Shown here: positions 50,283 to 58,424 of the stretch, one piece after another | How the letters are laid out: each line of letters opens with the position of its first letter | Numbering within the stretch: the first letter of the stretch is position 1 | Assembly: GCA_965227255.1 (NCBI GenBank) | Contig: CBDDFS010000003.1 | Location: 186,001 to 250,000 of the forward strand | Source: CBDDFS01 sp965227255 | Lineage (GTDB): Bacteria; Bacteroidota; Bacteroidia; Flavobacteriales_E; Vicingaceae | Reading direction: 5' to 3' | Length of the DNA stretch: 64,000 nt | Notes under the pieces: generated by a model | Databases searched by the model: none | Told to the model about the DNA's origin: nothing | What the model saw: only the letters and a program-made list of their open reading frames with translations | Program-made: the position numbers and the translations under genes

Positions 50283-51680
50283 TTACCAGGCTGGACACAT
50301 GTACTTCTTGTAGTGTCCCCTGCCCTTTTTATCCTTGTTCTTCTTGAATCGGCATTCCGGACTAACGAAAATCGGAATCTTAATGTAGGCGTAGACATCT
50401 GCTGCATATAGGTCTTGCTTTCTGAAGAATGGCAGGATTTGATCCGTACCCAGGACAAGAAACCAAAGTCTGAGATTTAAACCTAACTGAGGATATCTGT
50501 ATTCATGTAGGCTTAATGGCACTGCAACAGAAAACTTTTTGGTTTCAAATCTCAATGATGCTGATAACAAATTTGCTCGTTCTGCTCCTCTGAATGAAGG
50601 AAGAGAAAGTCGCTGTATTAATGCAAGATGACCGTAGACATAATCATTGAAATTATGATCGTATTGAATTGATAAAGCCATTGGAAGCCATGTCATGTAT
50701 TCAAAGCCATCGGCCTCAGCCAAGGCCCTTTCTGTAATTTCTGTCCAGTTTTTCAGACTGTCAATCGGTGTGTCCTCATCGAAATTATTATACAAAGCTC
50801 CCCGGTCGAATCTAATTGCACCTATATCCAGCAAAGACAGGCCCAATTTATATTTGTATTCAGGAAACTGACAACTCCCAAAAACAGAATGTGGCACGTA
50901 ATTTGAGATGTCTTTCTTCATTTTCTTAAATGTCATTCCCAAACTTCCACTCCATCCCCTTCCTGAAAGCCTGGCCGGTTCATTATACCAATAATTGCCA
51001 TCTTCAATGTTGATAAAAGAACCATTCTGATTATCAACTTCCAGGTCCGCACTTCTCATGTACATACCGGCAGAGTGAAATCCCAATAATCTGTTTACCG
51101 TAATCGCCCCAGTAATCATATTGTTATCCTTTCGCTGAAGAATTCTACCATAGGTCAGGCCATATTCTTCCCAAGTCAGTTCTTTTACACGCAGCCTGTC
51201 TGCATTATAAATTCCATCAGCCACCTCCAGTGTTATGCTATCCTCTATGAATGCTGCTGTTTCCTTAGGAAGGTTTCTCGAAAAAACATAAGATCTGGCG
51301 GCTGAATGAAAAGAAATGGAATGTTGGTGTATTACCAGGGAGGCGCTGGGTCCGAGCACCATATCAGAGGAATAAGCATAAAGGTTCTGATTTGGCTCCT
51401 TGACAATGGGATCCTGATAGGTTTCAGGATTTAAAAGATATGCGTCGGGTAAAAAAGCGAAGTTATTTCTGACATATGCACTTACACCAACCAGATTAAT
51501 ATCCAGCCAGGTGCCTGCGTCAACGATAGATGAAGGATTCAGAAATCGACTATTTACCGGTGCGTAGTTATCCTGTTCAATCCCGATATTCTCTTGACAT
51601 TGAGAGTCTTGGTAAGAAAAAATCAGTACCAAGAAAAGCAGGCCAAGCCCAAGGACACTTCCTCTTCTAGACATTTTCAC
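50283..51680 (-). CDS. Predicted outer-membrane protein, DUF5723-like
   Basis: The 465-aa protein has a signal peptide (about 1-29) and a beta-barrel-like body: FLNPSSIVDAGTWLDINLVG, a conserved-looking NN-AF--D--LLNPETY, then alternating strands to the end. The start of the mature protein (NPS--D---ID-N--G) matches the general plan of PorV/DUF5723-type Bacteroidota barrels. The C-terminus is Lys-rich with two Cys (SPECRFKKNKDKKGRGHYKKYMCPAW), unusual for a barrel end. The GTG start lies 4 nt after a TTACTTTG box. It abuts the convergent head-GIN gene. Confidence 0.6.
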   Translation of the reverse strand: MKMSRRGSVLGLGLLFLVLIFSYQDSQCQENIGIEQDNYAPVNSRFLNPSSIVDAGTWLDINLVGVSAYVRNNFAFLPDAYLLNPETYQDPIVKEPNQNLYAYSSDMVLGPSASLVIHQHSISFHSAARSYVFSRNLPKETAAFIEDSITLEVADGIYNADRLRVKELTWEEYGLTYGRILQRKDNNMITGAITVNRLLGFHSAGMYMRSADLEVDNQNGSFINIEDGNYWYNEPARLSGRGWSGSLGMTFKKMKKDISNYVPHSVFGSCQFPEYKYKLGLSLLDIGAIRFDRGALYNNFDEDTPIDSLKNWTEITERALAEADGFEYMTWLPMALSIQYDHNFNDYVYGHLALIQRLSLPSFRGAERANLLSASLRFETKKFSVAVPLSLHEYRYPQLGLNLRLWFLVLGTDQILPFFRKQDLYAADVYAYIKIPIFVSPECRFKKNKDKKGRGHYKKYMCPAW

Positions 51681-51764
51681 TTATCAAAGTAAGTCTATGT
51701 CGCCTTACTTTTCCTTTAGAATAAATCGATTTATAAAAGGAGAATTGTTGAAAGACTTTGAGAT

Positions 51765-53678
51765 TCAGGTGATTCTGATACCCATAATACAGACATCATC
51801 GATTTGATCTTCCTCTCCCTTCCACTTTTCAAAGAAGTCATCGATCAACTTCTTATGCTCATGAATTTCTTCGAGCTGAATTGAAAGTAAGAACTCTTTT
51901 AATCTGCTCGGTAAAAGTTTTTTACCATTTTCACCACCAAATTGATCTGTGAGTCCGTCAGAAAATAAATAAATGGTATCACCGCTCTTCAAATCAATTT
52001 CATGAGCGGTAAATGGAGATAAGGTACTGTGCATTCCAATAGGTTGTCTGTCACCTTTCAATTCGATTACCTCTCCTTTCCTAATTATGTATGCGGGTCT
52101 CTGCGCGCCGGCAAATTTTAAACTAAGACCTTCGATAGAACATAATCCAATGTCCATTCCATCCTGAACCTCGTCATCACTCTTCTCAAATTCACGAATT
52201 ACAATATCTCTAGTGCTTGCGAGAATATCGTGAGGATTACTCATATCATATTCACGAACCGATCGGTTCAAAGCACTATGGCACATTACCGAAATCATAG
52301 CACCCGGAACACCATGACCTGTGCAGTCCGCAACAGCAAAAAGTAAAGCATTATCTTTTTTATCCATCCAGTAAAAATCTCCTGCTACAATTGCTTTCGG
52401 TTTATATAAAATGAAAGAATCCCGGACGTATTCTTTAACTAATCGATCAGGAGGTAATATGGCAGCCTGAATTCGTCTTGCGTAAGTCATGCTGGCCTGA
52501 ATATCTTTATGTGCTTTTTCAATTCTCTCTTTCTGGTCCTGAATTTGTTTATAGCTAACCTCAAGGTCGGCCGCCATTTGATTGAAAGAATTTGCCAAAT
52601 CTCTGACTTCCCTGCTCCCAATGACAGGAACTCGCTGCTCAAGATTACCCTCCCCCAGCCTCTTTGAACCTTCAGACAGGTTTCTGATAGGATTGGTTAT
52701 TAGATTGGCGTTGATTATGAGCACGATAAAAAGAATAAAAAGTCCAAGAGCGAATAGACCAACTTTTCTAAAAAAATTGTTTCTCAGAACAACATCTTCT
52801 AGGCTCTTATCTTTAATTATCCTGACCACAACAGATTCGTATAGATTTGACCCCGGTCTTTCACTAAATAGATACTCAGTTAAGATTGATTTCCCTTTCT
52901 CTTCTGATTCAATTCTCCGGCTTCTGCGGTCGGAAAATATTGAACGAATCATGTCCTTTTCTTCTTCGGTCAGTTCCAAATCGCTCGCAAATGAAAATGG
53001 ACGATCTTGATTTACGAAAATATCGACCGAAATCAGAGACTCTCTATTTTGCGACATAGCCACTATCGATTTTCTGACCTGTTCTGCTACCTTACTACCC
53101 TCTTCAGATTTCACACCTATCTGAATAAGATACTCTTTGTCCTTCGTTGGCTGATATGACCATTTATTCAGAATACGATACTTGGGATTCAATTCAAATT
53201 TATCCTTATAAAAATCCTCTTCTTCAAATCTCTCCTTGATAAAACGCACAAAGTCTTCACCAAAAAATGACAAATCAAGATTGCGATTGCGCTTTGAAGA
53301 GGTGTTGACAACCAGAGCATCTCTATTAATGACATTTACAAATTCCTTTGTTGAATCAAGGTTTAATTCGGGCATCATTCGGAGTAAATTTGCCGATTCT
53401 ATACTGTCCGTTTCGAAAAAATATAGTTCTGTCATTTCCCATGATGCCAATTCCAATCTTTTATCAAGGTTTCTTTCTATAGAACTTAGATTGAAATCCT
53501 GGAAATTCAGGAGACCTGCAATCTCCTTGTTTAATGCTTCGTTTTGCTGATCATTATTATTAACAAGAATTTGCTTGACATTGAAATAAGAAAATGCACC
53601 AACCACCAGAAATATGATCAGCTCTGAGATTGCAACACTCCAAAATAATCTAGAGAATAATGTCCGGCTCTTTTTCAA
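51765..53678 (-). CDS. Membrane HAMP-SpoIIE (PP2C) serine phosphatase
   Basis: The 637-aa protein has a membrane helix (about 13-32), a 270-residue extracytoplasmic sensor, a second helix (about 306-324), HAMP domain (about 325-378: PIRNLSEGSKRLGEGNLEQR), coiled coil, and PP2C domain (about 412-637) with GDFYWM, ADCTGHGVPGAM, FSDGLTDQFGG and IDDVCIMG. It lacks the SRQST loop of the two TPR phosphatases (here AYIIRKGEVIELKGD), so that loop is an insertion in the others. The start is TTG, 8 nt after a perfect TAATTTTG box (53687-53694). No anti-sigma partner is nearby. Confidence 0.9.
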   Translation of the reverse strand: MKKSRTLFSRLFWSVAISELIIFLVVGAFSYFNVKQILVNNNDQQNEALNKEIAGLLNFQDFNLSSIERNLDKRLELASWEMTELYFFETDSIESANLLRMMPELNLDSTKEFVNVINRDALVVNTSSKRNRNLDLSFFGEDFVRFIKERFEEEDFYKDKFELNPKYRILNKWSYQPTKDKEYLIQIGVKSEEGSKVAEQVRKSIVAMSQNRESLISVDIFVNQDRPFSFASDLELTEEEKDMIRSIFSDRRSRRIESEEKGKSILTEYLFSERPGSNLYESVVVRIIKDKSLEDVVLRNNFFRKVGLFALGLFILFIVLIINANLITNPIRNLSEGSKRLGEGNLEQRVPVIGSREVRDLANSFNQMAADLEVSYKQIQDQKERIEKAHKDIQASMTYARRIQAAILPPDRLVKEYVRDSFILYKPKAIVAGDFYWMDKKDNALLFAVADCTGHGVPGAMISVMCHSALNRSVREYDMSNPHDILASTRDIVIREFEKSDDEVQDGMDIGLCSIEGLSLKFAGAQRPAYIIRKGEVIELKGDRQPIGMHSTLSPFTAHEIDLKSGDTIYLFSDGLTDQFGGENGKKLLPSRLKEFLLSIQLEEIHEHKKLIDDFFEKWKGEEDQIDDVCIMGIRIT

Positions 53679-53686
53679 TATGAAAG

Positions 53687-53694
53687 CAAAATTA
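53687..53694 (-). promoter_or_regulatory. -7 box (TAATTTTG) of the HAMP-SpoIIE gene
   Basis: Perfect consensus on the minus strand, 8 nt before the TTG start. Confidence 0.5.
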
Positions 53695-53728
53695 TACCTT
53701 TATATATTAATCTGATTATCAGAATTAT

Positions 53729-54547
53729 ATGAACAATCTCTTTCGTTGTCTACATTTTTCTTCTGCTCTTCTTCTGATAGTGCTTTCAGGTTACACCAGT
53801 GCGCAGGAAGAAGCAGCTGTTTTTCCCAAATGGAAATTCAGTGAACTTACTATCGATGTTGGTGTTCAGAGCGATCATTACCCTTCAATGAGTCTGGAAG
53901 AAATGATGGCCTTTGCGCGTGATCCCGAACAAATGGAAAGAGATCTTCAGGGATTGCAAGAAGATGCCAGAACGATTACAGCGGGTGGTATTATTTTCTT
54001 TCAGTTTGGATTGAATCCAAGACTAAGAAATGGTCTAGGCATGAATGAAAATCGTCAGTTTCAAGTTGGACTGGCTTTTCACACACCGAAAGAAGCCATG
54101 TTAAGTTACAAGAATGAGGATATCGATACTTCCATTGTGTATTGCAACCTGCAAAGCGAAATAAATTTCGATCTGTCCTACGTATTTAAAGGAAGGTGGG
54201 GTAAAAGAGATAAATGGAAGTGGTATGCCGGTATTGGAAGTAACCTCGGAATCACCTATAATAATGCAATGATTCTGATTTCAGGCAAATACTTCGGACC
54301 TGATGAACATCCATCCGAGCAAGAAGCTTCCGAGCAGAATATGGAAACCTATGATGCCAATCAGGTTTATTATCTCAGAGCTTATGTACCCTATGGAATA
54401 CATTATTTGTTGGGTAATGACCGATCTTCTATCGGACTTGATTTTAGGCTGGGTATAGGCGTTCAGATGATCGAGGGACAAGATTCTAATCCCATATCCA
54501 AGACCAATGCCTTTATGATCGGATATAAATACATTTTGGGACGCTGA
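53729..54547 (+). CDS. Predicted outer-membrane beta-barrel protein, 272 aa
   Basis: Signal peptide (about 1-25, YTSAQ), then alternating strands (FRFGLNPRL-like, FQVGLAFHTP, DLSYVFKGRWGKRDKWKWYAG, IGLDFRLGIGVQ) ending IGYKYILGR. No family recognised. It stands between the phosphatase and a lipoprotein gene, with no shared operon evidence for the former. Confidence 0.6.
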   Translation: MNNLFRCLHFSSALLLIVLSGYTSAQEEAAVFPKWKFSELTIDVGVQSDHYPSMSLEEMMAFARDPEQMERDLQGLQEDARTITAGGIIFFQFGLNPRLRNGLGMNENRQFQVGLAFHTPKEAMLSYKNEDIDTSIVYCNLQSEINFDLSYVFKGRWGKRDKWKWYAGIGSNLGITYNNAMILISGKYFGPDEHPSEQEASEQNMETYDANQVYYLRAYVPYGIHYLLGNDRSSIGLDFRLGIGVQMIEGQDSNPISKTNAFMIGYKYILGR

Positions 54548-54605
54548 TCGCATTCTTCTCTCTTTTTTCCGCTGCTTGACATAAAACGGGTAATTTGGGC
54601 AAATC

Positions 54606-54613
54606 AAAATTTG
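54606..54613 (+). promoter_or_regulatory. -7-like box (AAAATTTG), leaderless layout
   Basis: TTTG with a weak first base, four bases before the ATG at 54618. Confidence 0.35.
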
Positions 54614-54617
54614 CACC

Positions 54618-55322
54618 ATGATATTACGTCAAGTATTTCCGTTTTTAATTCTATTAACCCTGTTATCTTCATGTACAACCAGTCGAATGAAAGGGCTTTG
54701 GGAGGTTGATCGCGTATATACAGGAAGCAGCGAAGTAACACCTCAGGCCAGATGGGTTCGTTTTGATAAAAAAGACAAACAGGAATCAGGCAATGGATGG
54801 TACAAGCATTCTTATGGAACCTGGGAGGTTAAAAAGAAAATGCTGACCATAGAGAACGAAAATGGCTACAAGGATGAATTTGACGCTTTTAAAGTGAAGT
54901 TTATAAAGAAAGGAATGATCTGGTCGCGACAAGAAGGTGGTCACATGGTTAAAGTGACACTCAGAAAAGTCAAGGAAATTCCCCGTTCGAACATGGACAA
55001 CCTTTTAGGTGTATGGAAATTTAAGACTGCACTTGTAAATGGAAAAGATGAAAGCAAGTCATACAATCCAGAAGGCAAAAGATATATGCACGTTAAGTGG
55101 GATAAGATGTTTGTTCATCACTTTACACCTCAAGGCAGTGTAAGCGGATTTTACAGAGCCGATGTGCATGTGGATGAGATAGAATTTATCTACAATACAC
55201 AGGATAGAGATCGCGTGAATTGGAGTTACGAACTCAAGAAGAATCGTCTTGTCATGACTTCACGAAATACCAAAGACGAAGTGATTCTGGAATTTATCAG
55301 AATCCATGAATTACCGGAATAA
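54618..55322 (+). CDS. Lipocalin-like lipoprotein, 234 aa
   Basis: Lipobox LLTLLSSC (Cys 20). Two tandem lipocalin-like beta-domains are suggested by MKGLWEVDRVYTGS near 25 and LLGVWKFKTALVNGKDES near 130, each followed by alternating strands with KKKMLTIENEN and KKNRLVMTSRN turns. Function unknown; small-ligand binding in the envelope is an inference from the fold. The stop codon is directly adjacent to the stop of the convergent response-regulator gene. Confidence 0.6.
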   Translation: MILRQVFPFLILLTLLSSCTTSRMKGLWEVDRVYTGSSEVTPQARWVRFDKKDKQESGNGWYKHSYGTWEVKKKMLTIENENGYKDEFDAFKVKFIKKGMIWSRQEGGHMVKVTLRKVKEIPRSNMDNLLGVWKFKTALVNGKDESKSYNPEGKRYMHVKWDKMFVHHFTPQGSVSGFYRADVHVDEIEFIYNTQDRDRVNWSYELKKNRLVMTSRNTKDEVILEFIRIHELPE

Positions 55323-56375
55323 TCAGACGTTGGTCAGATGTTCAAGTGAGGAAATATCAAGGATGGTAATTTTTTGTCCATCCGTTTCTATGATACCATC
55401 TGATTTTAACTCAGAAAGAGTCCTTATCAATGATTCTTTAGCCGTACCCACTATACAGGCCAGATCTTCTCTAGATATCACAAAACTGGGCTTCGAATCC
55501 TCTTCGCTCATATAGGATCTGAGAATCAACAATGCATTAGCCAGTCTTTCTCTAACCGGAGCGTATGCGAGCAGCAATAGTCGTTCTTCCCTCTTCCTCA
55601 GCTCAAATAGTATTTGTTTAGTAAATAGACTGGATACATCGCGATTTTGGTTGTAAACCTCAAGAAAATCATTCTTTGGGATAACCAATACCTCACATTC
55701 TTCGAGTGCTTTCACCGTTTCCTTGTAATCACCATCTTCAATGACGGAACCAAAGCCAATGTATTCACCTACACCGTGAATGTCAACAATGAATTCTTTG
55801 CTATATGGATCTGTTATGATGCTTTTAACTTTTCCCTTGGTGATATAATACACGTAGTTAGCAAAATCATCAAATCGATAGATTGTATCCTTCTTTTTAT
55901 ATTTTTTACTTTTTCTATCCTTAAGCAGATTCTCAAGATCTCCCAAACCTCTTCTCTCTGGCAATAATTCAGAAATATCAAATTCGGCCGAAGATGACGT
56001 ATCTTCCAGTCGTTTTTTTCTGGCTTCAATGGCTTCAATCAACTCAGCCTCTTCAAAAGGTTTGGTGATATAGTCGTCAGCACCCAGATTCATTCCCTTT
56101 CTCATATCAGACTTCTCAGCTCTGGCAGTAAGGAATATGAATGGAATATTTGCCGTATCAGGATGCTTCTTTAATATGGTTAGAATCGTATAACCATCCA
56201 GATCAGGCATAGACACATCACAGAAGATAAGATCCGGTCTCTCCTTCTTGATCAGCTCGATTCCCTTCCTTCCATTTTCCGCCGTCACAATTTCATAATC
56301 GGCTAATTCCAGAATTTCTTTTGTCGATTCCAGAACATCATTATTGTCTTCTATTAATGCAATCTTTTTCATCAT
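55323..56375 (-). CDS. REC-cNMP-binding-Crp response regulator
   Basis: The 350 aa include a receiver domain (1-125; acidic pocket IEDNND, phospho-acceptor Asp53 in LIFCDVSMPD, FLTARAEK, and Lys in GADDYITKPF), a cyclic-nucleotide-binding fold (about 150-265: DTIYRFDDFANYVYYITKGKV, GEYIGFGSVI), and a Crp-type winged helix (about 275-340: SREDLACIVGTAKESLIRTL). The C-terminus is a DNA-binding output. The fusion of REC with a Crp module is uncommon compared with OmpR/NarL types. It follows a cytoplasmic histidine kinase by 3 nt, its evident partner. Confidence 0.9.
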   Translation of the reverse strand: MMKKIALIEDNNDVLESTKEILELADYEIVTAENGRKGIELIKKERPDLIFCDVSMPDLDGYTILTILKKHPDTANIPFIFLTARAEKSDMRKGMNLGADDYITKPFEEAELIEAIEARKKRLEDTSSSAEFDISELLPERRGLGDLENLLKDRKSKKYKKKDTIYRFDDFANYVYYITKGKVKSIITDPYSKEFIVDIHGVGEYIGFGSVIEDGDYKETVKALEECEVLVIPKNDFLEVYNQNRDVSSLFTKQILFELRKREERLLLLAYAPVRERLANALLILRSYMSEEDSKPSFVISREDLACIVGTAKESLIRTLSELKSDGIIETDGQKITILDISSLEHLTNV

Positions 56376-56378
56376 TTC

Positions 56379-57947
56379 TTAAATGTTGGATATTTCTACA
56401 CTTGTTATTTCAAGCGGAATTTCTACGGTGAATTTTGTGCCCTTTCCAGGCCTACTCTCAAAAGCAACATCACCATTTACCATTTCCATGTATTTTTTTA
56501 CAATGTTCAGTCCAAGACCTGTTCCCTGCCTGTTCACGGTATTCTTCGCCCTGAAGAATCTCTCGAAAATATGGCCTTGCTCATCGAATGGAATACCGAT
56601 GCCCTGGTCTTCCACTTCCAGTTTGAACTGATTCTTATCGATGCTGGTGCGCACATCTATTCTTTGTCCCACCTCAGAATACTTGATCGCATTTGAAATC
56701 AGATTGTGATAGATGTTTTTTAGCATGTTGTAATCAAGAAATGCCAGACTTGGCCCATTATGGGCATATTCAATTTTCTGACCAACCTTGGCAATGTCCC
56801 TCATTTCCTCCAGCACTGAGTCAGTAAATTGTGGAAGATCAACTTCGGAAAAATGTACTTCCAGTTTTCCTTCTTCAAGTTGTTGCAGCGAAAGCACATC
56901 CTCTAACATCTTATTTAAAAGATTAATGGTGGATTTGATTCTTTTTATCTGCTTACTTCCTTTATCACCGGATTCTTCATTCTGCAAGAGCTTTGACAAA
57001 ACAGTTGTTGAATTCAATATTGTAGTTAGAGGAGTCTTGAATTCATGAGAAGCCATCGACACAAATCTCGATTTAACCTCATTCAGCTCTTTTTCTTTTT
57101 TAAGTGAAACCAGAATCTCTTTCTGAGCTTTCTTCAGGCTTGAAATATTCTGTGCGACAATCAGGATTCGCTGCTCTTCAAGTTCTGTTTCTTCAAGACC
57201 CACAGCATTTACCATAAAAGTTTGACGGCCTACTTTCAACTCAAAATTCGACTGCTGACCTTGCAAAGCCGAAAGAAGTCTTCTCTTGATCTCAAATCTC
57301 TTTTCACGATCAATCTTTTTCAAGAAGTTGTCACCATGAAGCAATCTTGAAGCAAGATCATTTCGATGCAATTCCATACCATCCAGGTAGACAAAATTGA
57401 GGTCCTTATCAAGGATACAAATCAGACCATTTGGAAAGTTTCTTGCAATCATTCTGAACATATGCTCGCTCTTAAAAGCAGCTTTTGAAGATTTTTCAAT
57501 CTGTCTCTCGAGTTGAGCATTTATACTCATTAGTTCCATCTCCTTTCGTCTTGTCTCTGTGAGGTTGGTGATAAGGATCATTACAAGATCAGCACCTTCT
57601 GCATCAAAGTGGTTGCAAGAAAACTTGATTGGAAATTTTTCAAAATCTTTCTTTATTCCCTGAATTTCGCGAGTATTGACAGAGAAGGTCGACTTTTTAG
57701 TTGGATCAAAACAATCAGCCTCCATTATCAATTCAGGAATAAGCATCAGAATGTTCTTGTTCTTCAACTCCTTCTTTGAGTACCCAAACATATTCTCCAC
57801 ACTTGGATTTACTGTCTGAATAACTCCTTTTCGGTTGACAACAAAAACACCTTCAGAGGAGGCCTTATATAATACCTGACCTACATTCTTCTCCCGGAGG
57901 TTCTTAGTCTTACCTGACTTAATACTATTGTCTTGTTCTCTAATCAA
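56379..57947 (-). CDS. Cytoplasmic PAS-domain sensor histidine kinase
   Basis: The 522-aa protein has no membrane segment. It has two PAS domains (about 25-130 and 150-275; GVFVVNRKGVIQTVNPSVENM), coiled coil, H-box (SMASHEFKTPLTTILN, His about 305), and the HATPase_c with NLISNAIKYS (N), DQGIGIP (G1) and GTGLGLNIVKKYM (G2). The first PAS may bind a small ligand or redox signal. The start is uncertain: the TTG at 57947 lies inside a TTTG box and no better in-frame start follows before the PAS domain. The neighbouring response regulator is its probable target. Confidence 0.9.
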   Translation of the reverse strand: MIREQDNSIKSGKTKNLREKNVGQVLYKASSEGVFVVNRKGVIQTVNPSVENMFGYSKKELKNKNILMLIPELIMEADCFDPTKKSTFSVNTREIQGIKKDFEKFPIKFSCNHFDAEGADLVMILITNLTETRRKEMELMSINAQLERQIEKSSKAAFKSEHMFRMIARNFPNGLICILDKDLNFVYLDGMELHRNDLASRLLHGDNFLKKIDREKRFEIKRRLLSALQGQQSNFELKVGRQTFMVNAVGLEETELEEQRILIVAQNISSLKKAQKEILVSLKKEKELNEVKSRFVSMASHEFKTPLTTILNSTTVLSKLLQNEESGDKGSKQIKRIKSTINLLNKMLEDVLSLQQLEEGKLEVHFSEVDLPQFTDSVLEEMRDIAKVGQKIEYAHNGPSLAFLDYNMLKNIYHNLISNAIKYSEVGQRIDVRTSIDKNQFKLEVEDQGIGIPFDEQGHIFERFFRAKNTVNRQGTGLGLNIVKKYMEMVNGDVAFESRPGKGTKFTVEIPLEITSVEISNI

Positions 57948-58375
57948 AATGATCAGTCGTTTTTTCCAATTCTATTGGCAGCTCATTAAGAAATCCGATC
58001 TTCCCTGCATTTGCAAAATATCCCGGCCAGGATATTGCAACCAATCATTCTGAGTTTGGAGTGTAGACCCCAAATTGCTTGAAAAAGGGGTCAAATGCAA
58101 TTTATACTTTCCAAACGAATCTGCCAATGAATCAGATGATTTTTTCATTACTTATCAATTGCTTCGGTCAATGCTTTCAATAACATTGATCACCGCTTTG
58201 GTCACCTTATACTCCATTCATCGAAGCTTTGTTACATTTAATCGAAAAAAAAATGTCCCCCATCTCAAAAAATGACTATTTCATCTTTCGAAATAATAGG
58301 GATAGCAACGATAACAATTGTTATTCCAAGTCGAGATAAAAGTTATTAGTAGTTATTCACACGAAAGAATATGGC
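57948..58375. other. Gene-free spacer of about 430 bp left of the curli locus
   Basis: No convincing gene. The spacer is AT-rich and includes a 14-bp palindrome ATAACAATTGTTAT at 58311-58324, a possible operator. A 66-codon frame at 58075-58275 lacks promoter and family features and was not called. It lies between the 3' end of the curli operon and the 5' end of the kinase gene. Confidence 0.4.
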
Positions 58376-58407
58376 ATAAAAAAAGCCGGCAAAAGCCGGC
58401 TTTTTTC
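58376..58407. terminator. Bidirectional intrinsic terminator at the end of the curli operon
   Basis: AAAAGCCGGC (58381-58390) pairs with GCCGGCTTTT (58395-58404) around an AAAA loop, with A-runs left and T-runs right. Its main use is for the minus-strand curli operon, 18 nt after its last stop codon. Confidence 0.88.
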
Positions 58408-58424
58408 TTGATTCGATTTGTGCA

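Noticed and set aside
58075..58275. 66-codon plus-strand frame in the gene-free spacer
   Set aside because: No promoter box, no domain, no family resemblance, low-complexity AT-rich translation.
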